This document shows positions 16,097 through 24,737 of a stretch of DNA of 64,000 nucleotides, one piece after another. Below the pieces are notes generated by a model that did not search any database, was not told the origin of the DNA, and was given only the letters and a program-made list of their open reading frames with translations. Position 1 is the first letter of the stretch, and each line of letters opens with the position of its first letter. Source of the DNA: JAHFUA01 sp963733935 (GTDB lineage: Bacteria > Acidobacteriota > Terriglobia > Terriglobales > Acidobacteriaceae); the NCBI GenBank assembly GCA_963733935.1, contig CAVTEQ010000012.1:1-64000 (forward strand), in the 5' to 3' direction. The position numbers and the translations under genes were made by a program.

Positions 16097-17176
16097 TTAT
16101 TTCGCCGCTCTTTCCTGTCCCGCGTAGTAGCCGCTGCGGGTGCGGACAACGAGATGCTTATAGGCAGGCGAGTGAGCTTCCACGCGTACCGTGCGATAGC
16201 CCGGGCGGTTGGGATCGGAAGGCTTGTAGCCGATGGTGTACTGGTTGCGGATATCGTGAGCCACCTGGCGCGTGATGTTGTCCACTTCATTCAGATCCTT
16301 GGGAAAGAAGGCCACGCCGCCGGTCTGCAGGGCCAGCGCCGTAAGCGCGCGCTTGGCGCGGTGGGATTCGCGGTCGTCGCCGAGAAGGCCGATGCTGTAC
16401 ACCGTAGGCCCGTTCAGGTCCTGCATGCGGCGCACGCATTGTTCCAGCGACTCGCGGCTGGCGTTGTCCTCGCCGTCGGTGACAATCAGCAGGACCTTTC
16501 TCTCCAGGCGCGCGCCCTTGGCCAGATGGTCCGCGGAGGCCACCACCGCATCGTAAAGCGCCGTGCCGCCTCGCGACTCGATGTGGTCCAGGCCTTCGCG
16601 TAGACGGGTGAGGTCGGAGGTGAAGTCCTGATCCAGGTAGTATTCGTCATTGAAATTCACGACGAACACCTGGTCGTGCGGATTGCTGGCCCGCACCAGG
16701 TTGATGGCAGCCTGGTTCACTTTCTGGCGCTTATCGCGCATGGAGCCGGAGTTGTCGATCACGATTCCCATCGCCACGGGAATGTCTTCCTGGTGGAAGG
16801 AAGTGATGGACATCGGCCGGCCGTCCTCAAACACGGCGAAGTCGTTTTGCCGCAAGCCGGTGACCAGATGTTGCCGCTGGTCCACCACCGTGGCGTGCAG
16901 CACTACTTCTTCCACCTTCTTCTTGAAGGTGAAGGTCCCGTTGTCGCCCTGTTCCACGCCCTGCTGCGAAGGCTGGCCTGACGGCACCTGCACGGTGCTT
17001 CCGGGCTGGTTGGGAGGAGCCGGAACGTTGGCGTTTTCGTCCTCGTCCCTGGTGGGAGCATTGTTGGCAGGCGGATTCTCGGAGCTCGGAGCAGGCGGGT
17101 TCTGACCGGCAGCCGCCAGGACCAGGCCCAAACTCAGCAGCAAGACCAGGGAAAGGAGCTTATTGAGTAGGCGCAT
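16097..17176 (-). CDS. Secreted VWFA-domain protein, acidobacterial type (1)
   Basis: 359 aa. Signal peptide, Pro/Asn-rich linker to about residue 80, then LHATVVDQRQHLVTGLRQNDFAVFEDG and a von Willebrand A domain with MIDAS start VIDNSGSM, SRGGTALYDAV and LLIVTDGEDNAS, ending IRNQYTIGYKPSD and RSGYYAGQ. This combined layout matches the VWFA-related acidobacterial domain family, a large paralogous group of unknown function, presumably metal-dependent adhesion in the periplasm or cell surface. It overlaps the stop of the next VWFA gene upstream by 17 bp, so the two form an operon. Confidence 0.85.
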   Translation of the reverse strand: MRLLNKLLSLVLLLSLGLVLAAAGQNPPAPSSENPPANNAPTRDEDENANVPAPPNQPGSTVQVPSGQPSQQGVEQGDNGTFTFKKKVEEVVLHATVVDQRQHLVTGLRQNDFAVFEDGRPMSITSFHQEDIPVAMGIVIDNSGSMRDKRQKVNQAAINLVRASNPHDQVFVVNFNDEYYLDQDFTSDLTRLREGLDHIESRGGTALYDAVVASADHLAKGARLERKVLLIVTDGEDNASRESLEQCVRRMQDLNGPTVYSIGLLGDDRESHRAKRALTALALQTGGVAFFPKDLNEVDNITRQVAHDIRNQYTIGYKPSDPNRPGYRTVRVEAHSPAYKHLVVRTRSGYYAGQERAAK

Positions 17177-18227
17177 AGTATCCAGATTTGGCGTAGACGG
17201 TGAGCGGCGGCAATCCTTTCGGTGGTAAGAGTTTCACTTTGATCTTGTGCCAGCGCCCGTTGCGCACTGCATTCTTTGGACGGTAGCCAAGCACATATTG
17301 GTTGCGTAGCTCGATGCCGATTTTGGTGGCTATATCGGCCAGCTCGTTGGGGTTATCGATAACGAAAGTGCGCCCCCCGGTGATGTCGGTGACCTCGCCC
17401 AGCAAATGCGGGCCGCGTATCTCTTCCGGCGTGGGCGGAGCGGTTTCGAAAATGCCGATGGCGTAAATCTGCACGTCGGCTTCTTTCACCATCGATTTGA
17501 TCTCACTGTCAGTATAGCGGCTATGGTTATCGCCCCCGTCGGAGATGATCAGCAGCGCCTTCTTGCTGTTCTGCGCGTCCCGCATCTTGTTCATGCCCAG
17601 GTAGATGGCATCGAGCAGCGCGGTGCGGCCGCGGGGCACGGTGTAGATGAGCTTTCCCTGAATCTCCTCGATCGAACGCGTAAAGTCTGAGATCAGCTCC
17701 GGCTTGTCGTTGAAGGCGATCATGAAGAACTCATCCTGCGGATTGGCCGTCTTAAAGAACTGCACCACCGCTTCGCGCGCCTTCTCGATCTTGTTGGACA
17801 TGGAGCCGCTCATGTCGAAGATCACCCCCAGCGAGAGCGGAGCGTCCTCGCTGGAGAAATGGCGAATCTCCTGCGCCTGTTTGTCTTCGTAAACCTGGAA
17901 GTTGTCCTTTTCCAGGCCGGTAACTAGGCGGTTCATGGGGTCGGTGATGGTCACCGACACCAGCACCAGGTCCACATCCACTTTGATGGGCTTGGTGTGC
18001 GTCTTCAGCGCCGGATCGATGCCCGCGCGGGGGTCCTTCGGGACGTCGGGATCCTTGCGTGGCGCGACGTGGACTTCATCCGTGGGACTCTGCGCCACGA
18101 CGGTGGGGACTACCAGGGCCGCGGCTGCAAATAGGGCACAAAACGCCAGCAACACGGCTCGGCACACGCTCGCCCGCCCGCTAGACAGGCGGGATACCCC
18201 TTCATGCGCAAACACGACCGCTCGCAT
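17160..18227 (-). CDS. Secreted VWFA-domain protein, acidobacterial type (2)
   Basis: 355 aa paralogue of the preceding entry. Signal segment around residues 24-47 (AVLLAFCALFAAAALVVPTVVA), then VDLVLVSVTITDPMNRLVTGLEKDNFQVYED, MIDAS IFDMSGSMSNK, RGRTALLDAI, LLIISDGGDNHSRY, and LRNQYVLGYRPK with KSGYYAP at the end. The start at MRAVVFAHEG leaves a 23-residue charged N-terminus before the hydrophobic stretch; a later start is possible. First gene of the two-gene VWFA operon. Confidence 0.82.
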   Translation of the reverse strand: MRAVVFAHEGVSRLSSGRASVCRAVLLAFCALFAAAALVVPTVVAQSPTDEVHVAPRKDPDVPKDPRAGIDPALKTHTKPIKVDVDLVLVSVTITDPMNRLVTGLEKDNFQVYEDKQAQEIRHFSSEDAPLSLGVIFDMSGSMSNKIEKAREAVVQFFKTANPQDEFFMIAFNDKPELISDFTRSIEEIQGKLIYTVPRGRTALLDAIYLGMNKMRDAQNSKKALLIISDGGDNHSRYTDSEIKSMVKEADVQIYAIGIFETAPPTPEEIRGPHLLGEVTDITGGRTFVIDNPNELADIATKIGIELRNQYVLGYRPKNAVRNGRWHKIKVKLLPPKGLPPLTVYAKSGYYAPTQ

Positions 18228-18472
18228 GTTGACTGACCCTTGGGGGGATGTGGGGCTTTCTCGAGGCTCGGTTCCAATCCGAGCCTTGCCAACCCTCTGT
18301 TCGACCGATGGTATCACAGCCTGTCCGCCTGTTCTCATGGCGTCTAACCACGCAACACGCGCCCCCCTGCCATTGGCCCCACCGCGCGCGCAGCGTGCTC
18401 TGTAAGATGACAAACCGTACCCGACAGGTTTTCTGCTCCACTTGTTACAATTGAACGGTTTCCGCACCGCAC

Positions 18473-19772
18473 ATGGCCAAAATCCTCCCCTTCTCCGCCT
18501 TGCGCTATAACCCCGCGCGAGTGTCGCTGGCGGAAGTCGTAACCCAGCCCTACGATAAGATCACGCCGGAGATGCAGGAGCGCTATTACGCTGCCAGTCC
18601 CTACAACCTGGTGCGCATCATTCTGGGAAAGCGCGAAGCTGGGGACAACGGCAAGAACGTCTATAGCCGCGCCGCGGCGGCGTTCGCCGACTGGCGCGAG
18701 CAGGGCATTCTGGTTCAGGATCCCGATCCCGTCTTTTACGCCTACGAGCAGGAATTCGCCGTCCCGGGTTCTGAGAAGCGCATGGAACGGCGAGGATTCA
18801 TTGGTCTGGGCCAGCTCGAGCCCTACGAGGCCGGCGTGGTCTTCCGGCATGAGCAGACGCACTCCGGACCCAAGACCGACCGACTGAAGCTGCTGCGAGC
18901 CACCAAGGCGCACTTTGGGCAAATTTTCATGCTGTACAACGAGCCGCCCGGCGAGATCGATGATGCCCTGGCCAAGGTGGCGCGCCATCCCGCCGACCTT
19001 GAGATGCGCGACGAATACGACGTGCGCCATCGCCTCTGGCCTATTCCGGGCTTGGTCGAATTCATCCTCAAGCGCATGGAGAGTGCCAAGCTGATCATCG
19101 CCGACGGCCATCACCGCTACGAGACCGCGCTCAACTACCAGCGGGAACGTCGCGAGCAGAACCCGATGCCGCCCCCTGCCGGCGAAGCGCCCTACGATCG
19201 GGTGATGATGACCTTCATCAACATGTACGGTGAGGGCTTGGTGATCCTGCCCACGCACCGCGTGATCGCCGGCCTGGAGAGCTTCGGCAAGCGAAAATTC
19301 CTGGAATCGGCGCGGGCATTTTTCGATGTCGAGCCCGTCCAGGTGAAGGACGCGGCACAGGCGGCGACTCTCCTGCAGCAAGCCGGCGCCGATCGCACGG
19401 CGCTGCTGGCCGTCACCCGCAACGGCGGCCATCTGCTGCGCGCTCGTCCGGCGGAAGTCGAGCGCGAGCTGGCCAGAGCTTTCGGCGCATCAGCGCGGAC
19501 TGGACGTGGTGATCCTTCACAAGCTGGTGCTGGAACGCGCGCTGGGCATTTCAGAAGAAGCCATCCGCGAGCAGCGTTACATTTCTTATTTGCGCGATGC
19601 CGGCGAGGCTATCGCCCGCGCGCGCCAGGGCGCCAATGTCGCCTTCCTGATGAACCCGGTGCGCATCGAGCAGGTGCGCGACACCGCCTTTGCGGGCGAG
19701 GTCCTGCCGCAAAAGTCCACCGATTTCTATCCCAAACTGCTCAGTGGGCTCACTATTTATGCGCTGGAGTAA
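18473..19772 (+). CDS. DUF1015 family protein, one frameshift
   Basis: About 432 aa. MAKILPFSALRYNPARV, VVTQPYDKITPEMQ, SPYNLVRIILGK and KLIIADGHHRYETALNY are hallmarks of DUF1015; some members phosphorylate serine (SerK-like), but activity is not assignable here. The frame shifts by one base near 19480-19490, before QRGLDVVILHKLVLE, and length is 3n+1. The last part (NPVRIEQVRDTAFAGEVLPQKSTDFYPK) is strongly family-like, so the gene is probably intact in the cell. Confidence 0.85.
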
Positions 19773-21246
19773 GAAAAAGTTTCCCGTTTCTCGTTTCTTG
19801 TTTCTCGACAGAGGCTCTCGGCGCTCGCTTCTGTCGAGAAACCAGAAACCAGAAACGAGCAACCGAACCGCCCGCCGAGTGGCCGTCGTGACCGCGCTGT
19901 TGTTCGTTCTGATTGCGAGCGCGCCCTCCGCCGAGGAGAAACAGCTTTCCATCTACGGCCCTCAGGTCAGCTATTCCCTGCCGGTCTCCGAGCGCAACGG
20001 TCAGGATTATGTCGCGCTGCTGGAAGTGCTGGAGCCGTTCGGCAACGTGACCGCCGTCGTCGATGGCGAAAGATGGAAGCTGCGTTTCAACAATCTCGAA
20101 GTCGAGTTCCGCGAGGGCGTAACCCTCGGCAGGGTAGCTGGGCAGAGGTTCGGTCTGCCCGCGCCCTTCATGCTGGAGGGCAACCGCGGATTGGTGCCGC
20201 TGCGCGCACTGCCGGCCATCGTCGGGCTGCTACTGGGCACCAGAACGGAATACCACGATGCGGCCCGCCGTCTTTTTCTGGGCGGAGCGGCCACGCGCTT
20301 CACCACCGATTTCGGGCAAGGCAAGCTGAGCGTGAATTTCAGCGCGCCCGTCAATCCCCTGATCAGCACCGAGCCCGGCAGGCTTAAGATGACTTTCAAT
20401 CGCGATCCGGTGGTTTCCACCAGTTATCTTCTGCGGCAGGAAAATCCGCTGGCGTCGTTGATCATGTTTTCCGAAGAGAACGGCCAGGCGGAATTGGTGG
20501 TGCAGGGCCGCATGCCGCTTCTGGCGCAGTTTTCCGCCGACCGCAAGACCATCGACATCGTGGCCGCGCCCGGCGAGTCGCAAGGTGCGCCCTCCGGAAC
20601 CGCGTCGGCGGTGGCCGTGCCGCCGCCTCCTACTCTGCAGTCGCTGACTGCCAAGCCACCGTTCGTGGTGATGCTCGATGCCGGGCACGGCGGCGACGAC
20701 CGCGGGGCCTTGCTGAGCGAGACCCTGGAAGAAAAGACCGTGACCCTGGCCTTCGCCCGCCGCCTGCGGAACGAACTCCAGAACCACGGAATTAACGCGA
20801 TCATGTCGCGCGATGCCGATGTTACCGTTCCCGTCGAGCAGCGCGCCGCCATGGCCGACGCCGCGCGCGTCGCGGTTTACGTTGGCCTGCACGCCACCTC
20901 GCAAGGCCGCGGGGTGCGGGTGTGCACGGCCATGCTCAATTCCGCGAGCAGTTCGCCCGGAGCGTTCTTGCCCTGGGACACGGCGCAAGCCAAATACATG
21001 CTGAGCAGCCGCGCCCTGGCCGACATCGCCAAAGCCGAGCTCGGCAAGCATGAGATCGCAAGCACCGCGCTCGCTGCGCCGGTGCAGCCGCTGAACCACG
21101 TGGCCGCGGCTGCCATAGCCATTGAAATCGCGCCTGCCAGCCCCGAAGTCTCTAGCGTCAACGCGGGAGCGTACCAGCAGCGTATCGCCGCTGCCCTCGC
21201 CGAAGCCATCGTCGTTGGACGCTCGCGAGTGGAGGCGGAGCGATGA
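19759..21246 (+). CDS. N-acetylmuramoyl-L-alanine amidase (Amidase_3)
   Basis: 495 aa from the ATG at 19759, or 455 aa from a GTG at 19879. The shorter start is attractive: it gives a clean signal peptide (AVVTALLFVLIASAPSAEE), whereas the extra 40 residues are translated inverted-repeat DNA. An N-terminal beta-rich AMIN/copper-amine-oxidase-like region (30-270) precedes the zinc amidase: VVMLDAGHGGDDRGA, LEEKTVTLAFARRL, VAVYVGLHATS and AIAIEIAPAS provide His, Glu, His and catalytic Glu. It cleaves the peptide stem from muramic acid during cell separation. Stop overlaps the GerMN gene start (ATGA). Confidence 0.85.
   Translation: MRWSKKKFPVSRFLFLDRGSRRSLLSRNQKPETSNRTARRVAVVTALLFVLIASAPSAEEKQLSIYGPQVSYSLPVSERNGQDYVALLEVLEPFGNVTAVVDGERWKLRFNNLEVEFREGVTLGRVAGQRFGLPAPFMLEGNRGLVPLRALPAIVGLLLGTRTEYHDAARRLFLGGAATRFTTDFGQGKLSVNFSAPVNPLISTEPGRLKMTFNRDPVVSTSYLLRQENPLASLIMFSEENGQAELVVQGRMPLLAQFSADRKTIDIVAAPGESQGAPSGTASAVAVPPPPTLQSLTAKPPFVVMLDAGHGGDDRGALLSETLEEKTVTLAFARRLRNELQNHGINAIMSRDADVTVPVEQRAAMADAARVAVYVGLHATSQGRGVRVCTAMLNSASSSPGAFLPWDTAQAKYMLSSRALADIAKAELGKHEIASTALAAPVQPLNHVAAAAIAIEIAPASPEVSSVNAGAYQQRIAAALAEAIVVGRSRVEAER
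19779..19861. repeat. Inverted repeat, GTTTCTCGTTTC words
   Basis: Left arm tttcccgtttctcgtttctt, right arm agaaaccagaaacgagcaac, around a core tctcgacagag / ctgtcgaga. It lies within the 5' region of the amidase frame or in its leader, depending on which start is used. Confidence 0.75.
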
Positions 21247-21830
21247 CCCGCGCCCTCACCATCGCTACCGCGCTGCTGCTGGCGGCCGTCTTGTGCATGG
21301 GCGCTTATCTCTATTACCTGCGAGGCAACGAGCGGGCGCGCTCGCAGAATCTGCCCGACACCCGTCCTATCTCGGCCCCTGTCTCGGGGCCGGCATCGCG
21401 TGTAACCTTCTACCTGGCTTACGACAATCCTGGCGTCGTGCGGGCGCAGGAGGCCTACATCGCCGTACCCGCCGATCCGGCGCAGCGCGGCCGCGAGATT
21501 CTGCACGCGCTGTTGGGCGAGTACGTGAAGCGGCCATCGGCCCATGAACTGGCGCCCGGTGCTGACATCAAGGATGTCTTCCTCGTGGGCGGAGACACCG
21601 CAGTAGTAGACGCGACCGCGGACTTCGCCGACGGACATCGCTCCGGGGTCTTTGTCGAGACCCTCACGGTCGTCTCGGTCGTCAAGACTCTGACGGCGAA
21701 TCTTCCCGGCGTAACGCGCGTAAAGATTCTGGTGGACGGCAAGGAGCGCCAGACCCTGGCTGGGCATGCCGATCTTGAGGACTTTTACGACGTAGCCACG
21801 GTGGAGCAATTGCTCGAGCAACTGCAATGA
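21243..21830 (+). CDS. GerMN-domain protein, membrane anchored
   Basis: 195 aa. N-terminal membrane/signal segment (TIATALLLAAVLCMGAYLYYL), then a GerMN (sporulation/germination-like) domain: ASRVTFYLAYDNPGVVRAQ, RGREILHALLGEY, VFLVGGDTAVVDATADFADGH and VKTLTANLPGVTRVKILVDGKE. GerMN domains are found beside cell-wall amidases and murI in many bacteria, where they are thought to bind peptidoglycan or partners. ATGA overlaps on both sides tie it to the amidase and murI. Confidence 0.82.
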   Translation: MTRALTIATALLLAAVLCMGAYLYYLRGNERARSQNLPDTRPISAPVSGPASRVTFYLAYDNPGVVRAQEAYIAVPADPAQRGREILHALLGEYVKRPSAHELAPGADIKDVFLVGGDTAVVDATADFADGHRSGVFVETLTVVSVVKTLTANLPGVTRVKILVDGKERQTLAGHADLEDFYDVATVEQLLEQLQ

Positions 21831-22645
21831 GACGAGTAACCATTGGCGTGTTCGATTCCGGCGTGGGCGGCCTCACCGTGCTGCGCGAACTGGTGGCGCG
21901 CATTCCTTGGGCGGATTACCTCTACTTTGGAGACACCGCCCGCCTGCCCTATGGATCGAAGTCGCCCGAGACCGTCGCAAAGTACGCCGTTTCGGCTACG
22001 AAGTTCCTCGAGGCCCAGGGAGCGGAGTTGCTGGTGATCGCCTGCAACACGGCGAGCGCGCTGGCGCTGGACGCGATCAGCAACGCCTCGAATGTCGGCG
22101 TAGTAGGCGTGGTCGAGCCGGGCGCGGAGTCAGCCGCCGCTGCCACCCGCCGCAAGAAAGTTCTGGTGATCGGAACCGAAGCCACTATCCGCAGCCATGC
22201 CTACCGACGGGCTTTGGAGAAGCGCGGCATCGAGGTTTGCGAGAAGGCTTGCCCGCTGTTTGTGCCGCTGATCGAGGAGGGCTGGGTGGAGCATCCTGTC
22301 ACCCAGCAGGTCGCGCACGTCTATCTCGACGATGTTTTCCACGACTTCGAAACCGGCCCCGATGTGCTGGTGCTCGGCTGCACGCATTACCCGCTGATCA
22401 AGCCGATGCTGCGCAGCGTCGCACCCTGGCGGGTGGAGATCGTCGACTCGGCGGAGGCCACCGCGCGCTGCGTCGCCGAAAACCTGAGCATCGCCCCTCC
22501 CCAGACCGCCGACGGCCTTGAGCGGCGCATACTCACACGCATGAAGTTCTTCGCGACCGACTCGGTCGAGAAATTCCGCAGCCTGGGCGAGCGCTTCATG
22601 GGGCAGGAGCTGGAAGATGTGCAGCGCGTGGACATGGGAGGGTAG
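21827..22645 (+). CDS. murI: Glutamate racemase
   Basis: 272 aa. Supplies D-glutamate for peptidoglycan. IGVFDSGVGGLTVLREL, YFGDTARLPYGSKS, VIACNTASALALD with the first catalytic cysteine near residue 75, and VLGCTHYPLIKP with the second near 185. Start overlaps the GerMN stop by four bases. Third gene of the amidase-GerMN-murI unit, which is followed by rph. Confidence 0.95.
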   Translation: MRRVTIGVFDSGVGGLTVLRELVARIPWADYLYFGDTARLPYGSKSPETVAKYAVSATKFLEAQGAELLVIACNTASALALDAISNASNVGVVGVVEPGAESAAAATRRKKVLVIGTEATIRSHAYRRALEKRGIEVCEKACPLFVPLIEEGWVEHPVTQQVAHVYLDDVFHDFETGPDVLVLGCTHYPLIKPMLRSVAPWRVEIVDSAEATARCVAENLSIAPPQTADGLERRILTRMKFFATDSVEKFRSLGERFMGQELEDVQRVDMGG

Positions 22646-22791
22646 TCGACGGTCGTCGGCTGTCGGCCGTCGGCCAAACCGTTCGCGGCCAGGTACGGCT
22701 TTGTTGGACACCTGCTAAGAATTGATTTACTTTCAGTTGCTAACCCACGATCCCGCCGGCCGACGACCGAAGGCCGACGACCGACGACGAA
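22646..22791. repeat. Inverted word repeat, GTCGTCGG
   Basis: Left block gtcgacggtcgtcggctgtc at 22646 onward, right block ggccgacgaccgaaggccga to 22791, separated by about 70 bp of single-copy sequence. The same words appear as a half copy at 59279-59316. Fills the murI-rph gap and ends two bases before the rph ATG. Confidence 0.75.
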
Positions 22792-22794
22792 GTT

Positions 22795-23532
22795 ATGTTC
22801 TTCCGCTCCGACAATCGCGCGCCCGACCAGATGCGGCCGGTGAACCTCCTCCCGGAATACATTTCAACCGCGGAAGGCTCGGTGCTGATCGAAGTCGGCA
22901 ACACGCGCGTGATCTGCACCGCGTCGGTGGAAGAGTCCGTCCCCGGGTGGATGCGCAGTTCCGGCAAGGGTTGGATCACCAGCGAGTACGGCATGTTGCC
23001 GCGCTCCACGCTGACGCGCACCCCGCGCGAGGCTGCCCGCGGACGCATCGGCGGACGCACCCACGAGATTCAGAGGCTGATCGGCCGTTCACTGCGTGCC
23101 GTCACCGATCTCGCTCGCATGGGGGAGCGTACCATCTGGATCGACTGCGACGTGATCCAGGCTGACGGCGGCACCCGTACCGCGTCCATCACCGGATCGT
23201 TCGTCGCCCTGGGACTTGCCATGCAGAAACTGGTGGAGGCGGGCACGCTGACCGCCTCGCCGATTCGCGATTACGTGGCCGCCACCAGCGTGGGCATCGT
23301 GGACGGCGAGATCCTGGTCGACCTCAACTACGAGGAAGACTCGCGCGCCGAGGTTGACCTGAACTTCGTCATGACCGGCGGGAAGAAGATCGTCGAGATC
23401 CAGGCCACCGCCGAGCAGCGCGCCTTCGACGAAGAGCAGCTTCACCGCATGACGGAGCTCGCCAAGCGCGGCGTCGAGTCGCTGATCGCCCGCCAGCGTG
23501 CCATCCTGGGAACCCTGCTGCTGCGGCAGTGA
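22795..23532 (+). CDS. rph: Ribonuclease PH
   Basis: 245 aa. Phosphorolytic 3' exonuclease that trims tRNA precursors. RSDNRAPDQMRPVNLLPEYI, GSVLIEVGNTRVICTASVEE, GKGWITSEYGMLPRST, GRIGGRTHEIQRLIGRSLRA, IDCDVIQADGGTRTASITG and DLNYEEDSRAEVDLNFVMT cover the whole family. No rdgB follows, as it often does elsewhere. Confidence 0.96.
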   Translation: MFFRSDNRAPDQMRPVNLLPEYISTAEGSVLIEVGNTRVICTASVEESVPGWMRSSGKGWITSEYGMLPRSTLTRTPREAARGRIGGRTHEIQRLIGRSLRAVTDLARMGERTIWIDCDVIQADGGTRTASITGSFVALGLAMQKLVEAGTLTASPIRDYVAATSVGIVDGEILVDLNYEEDSRAEVDLNFVMTGGKKIVEIQATAEQRAFDEEQLHRMTELAKRGVESLIARQRAILGTLLLRQ

Positions 23533-23640
23533 ATCGTCATCGCCGTTCTCGGTCTCTCGCCGGTGCTAAAATATGCAGTTGCTGTCCGGCCATTGCCGCC
23601 AATCATAGGCCGCCCCGCGAAATCATAGAGGAGGAATCCC

Positions 23641-24642
23641 GTGAAGCTTACCCCTGGAAAACTGAAAGGACTTAAGGCTGTCTCTACGCCACAAGGCGTG
23701 ATCGGCGCCGCCGCCATGGATCAGCGCGGCTCACTGAAGAAGGCTCTCGGCCAGCATGCTACCGACGAGGGCTTGCAGGAATTCAAGTCGCTGGTCACGG
23801 AGGTGCTCACCCCGCACGCCAGCGCCATCCTGCTCGATCCCGAGTGGGGCCTGCCCGCCTCCAAGCGCCGCGCGAAGAATGCCGGGCTGCTCCTCGCCTA
23901 CGAAAAGACCGGCTATGACAAGACCGGCCCCGGCCGCTTGCCCGACCTGCTCGATCACTGGTCGGCGCACCGCCTGAAGGAAGCCGGCGCCGACTGTGTC
24001 AAGATCCTGCTCTACTACACGCCATTCGATCCCACGGAGATCAACGACCGCAAGCACGCCTGGGCGGAGCGCATCGGCGACGAGTGCCGCGCCAACGATA
24101 TCCCCTTCTTCCTCGAGTTAGTCGGTTACGAAGAAGGTCTCGACGAGAAGGGCTTCGACTACGCCAAGAAGAAGCCGCAGATCGTCAAGGCCAGCATGGC
24201 GGAGTTCACCAAGGACCGCTACGGCGTGGACGTGCTGAAGGTCGAAGTGCCTATCAACATGAAGTTCGTCGAAGGCGCCAAGACCTACGCCGGCCAGACC
24301 GCCTACAGCAAGAAGGAAGCCATGCAGCACTTCCGCGATGCCGCCGCCGTGGCCACGAGGCCGTTCATCTATCTGTCGGCCGGCGTATCGAACGCAGAGT
24401 TCACCGAGTCGCTCGAACTGGCCGCCGAATCGGGCGTAAAGTTCAATGGCGTGCTCTGCGGCCGCGCCACCTGGAAAGACGGCATCCCGCTGTTTGCGAA
24501 AGACGGTCCGCCGGCCTTCCGCAAGTGGCTGGAGACTGAGGGCGTGAAGAACATCGAGAACGTCAACCAGCGGCTGAAGGGCGCCACGTCGTGGTTCCCG
24601 ATTTATGAAGCGGAGCCCGCGCTGGCCGGCGTTGGGCGGTAA
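23641..24642 (+). CDS. lacD: Tagatose 1,6-diphosphate aldolase (LacD family)
   Basis: 333 aa. Class I aldolase: GVIGAAAMDQRGSLKKAL, AILLDPEWGLPASKRR, GADCVKILLYYTP, FFLELVGYEEG, DVLKVEVPINMKFVEG and FIYLSAGVSNAEF. Cleaves tagatose bisphosphate to dihydroxyacetone phosphate and glyceraldehyde 3-phosphate; related enzymes act on other ketose or sulfo-sugar phosphates, and no galactose or tagatose genes are nearby. GTG start with GAGGAGG directly upstream. Convergent with guaA across an inverted repeat. Confidence 0.88.
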   Translation: MKLTPGKLKGLKAVSTPQGVIGAAAMDQRGSLKKALGQHATDEGLQEFKSLVTEVLTPHASAILLDPEWGLPASKRRAKNAGLLLAYEKTGYDKTGPGRLPDLLDHWSAHRLKEAGADCVKILLYYTPFDPTEINDRKHAWAERIGDECRANDIPFFLELVGYEEGLDEKGFDYAKKKPQIVKASMAEFTKDRYGVDVLKVEVPINMKFVEGAKTYAGQTAYSKKEAMQHFRDAAAVATRPFIYLSAGVSNAEFTESLELAAESGVKFNGVLCGRATWKDGIPLFAKDGPPAFRKWLETEGVKNIENVNQRLKGATSWFPIYEAEPALAGVGR

Positions 24643-24658
24643 TCGCCAAAAGAAAAAC

Positions 24659-24724
24659 GCCACGGATTCTCACGGATGAAACGGATAATTTCTGATCCGT
24701 GTGAAATCCGTGCAGATCCGTGGC
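24659..24724. repeat. Inverted repeat, GCCACGGATT words
   Basis: Left arm gccacggattctcacggatg, right arm atccgtgcagatccgtggc. Same family as 27325-27389. It sits between the convergent lacD and guaA genes, a good place for a bidirectional terminator, though it has no T run. Confidence 0.8.
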
Positions 24725-24737
24725 CTTCCCCGGGTTC

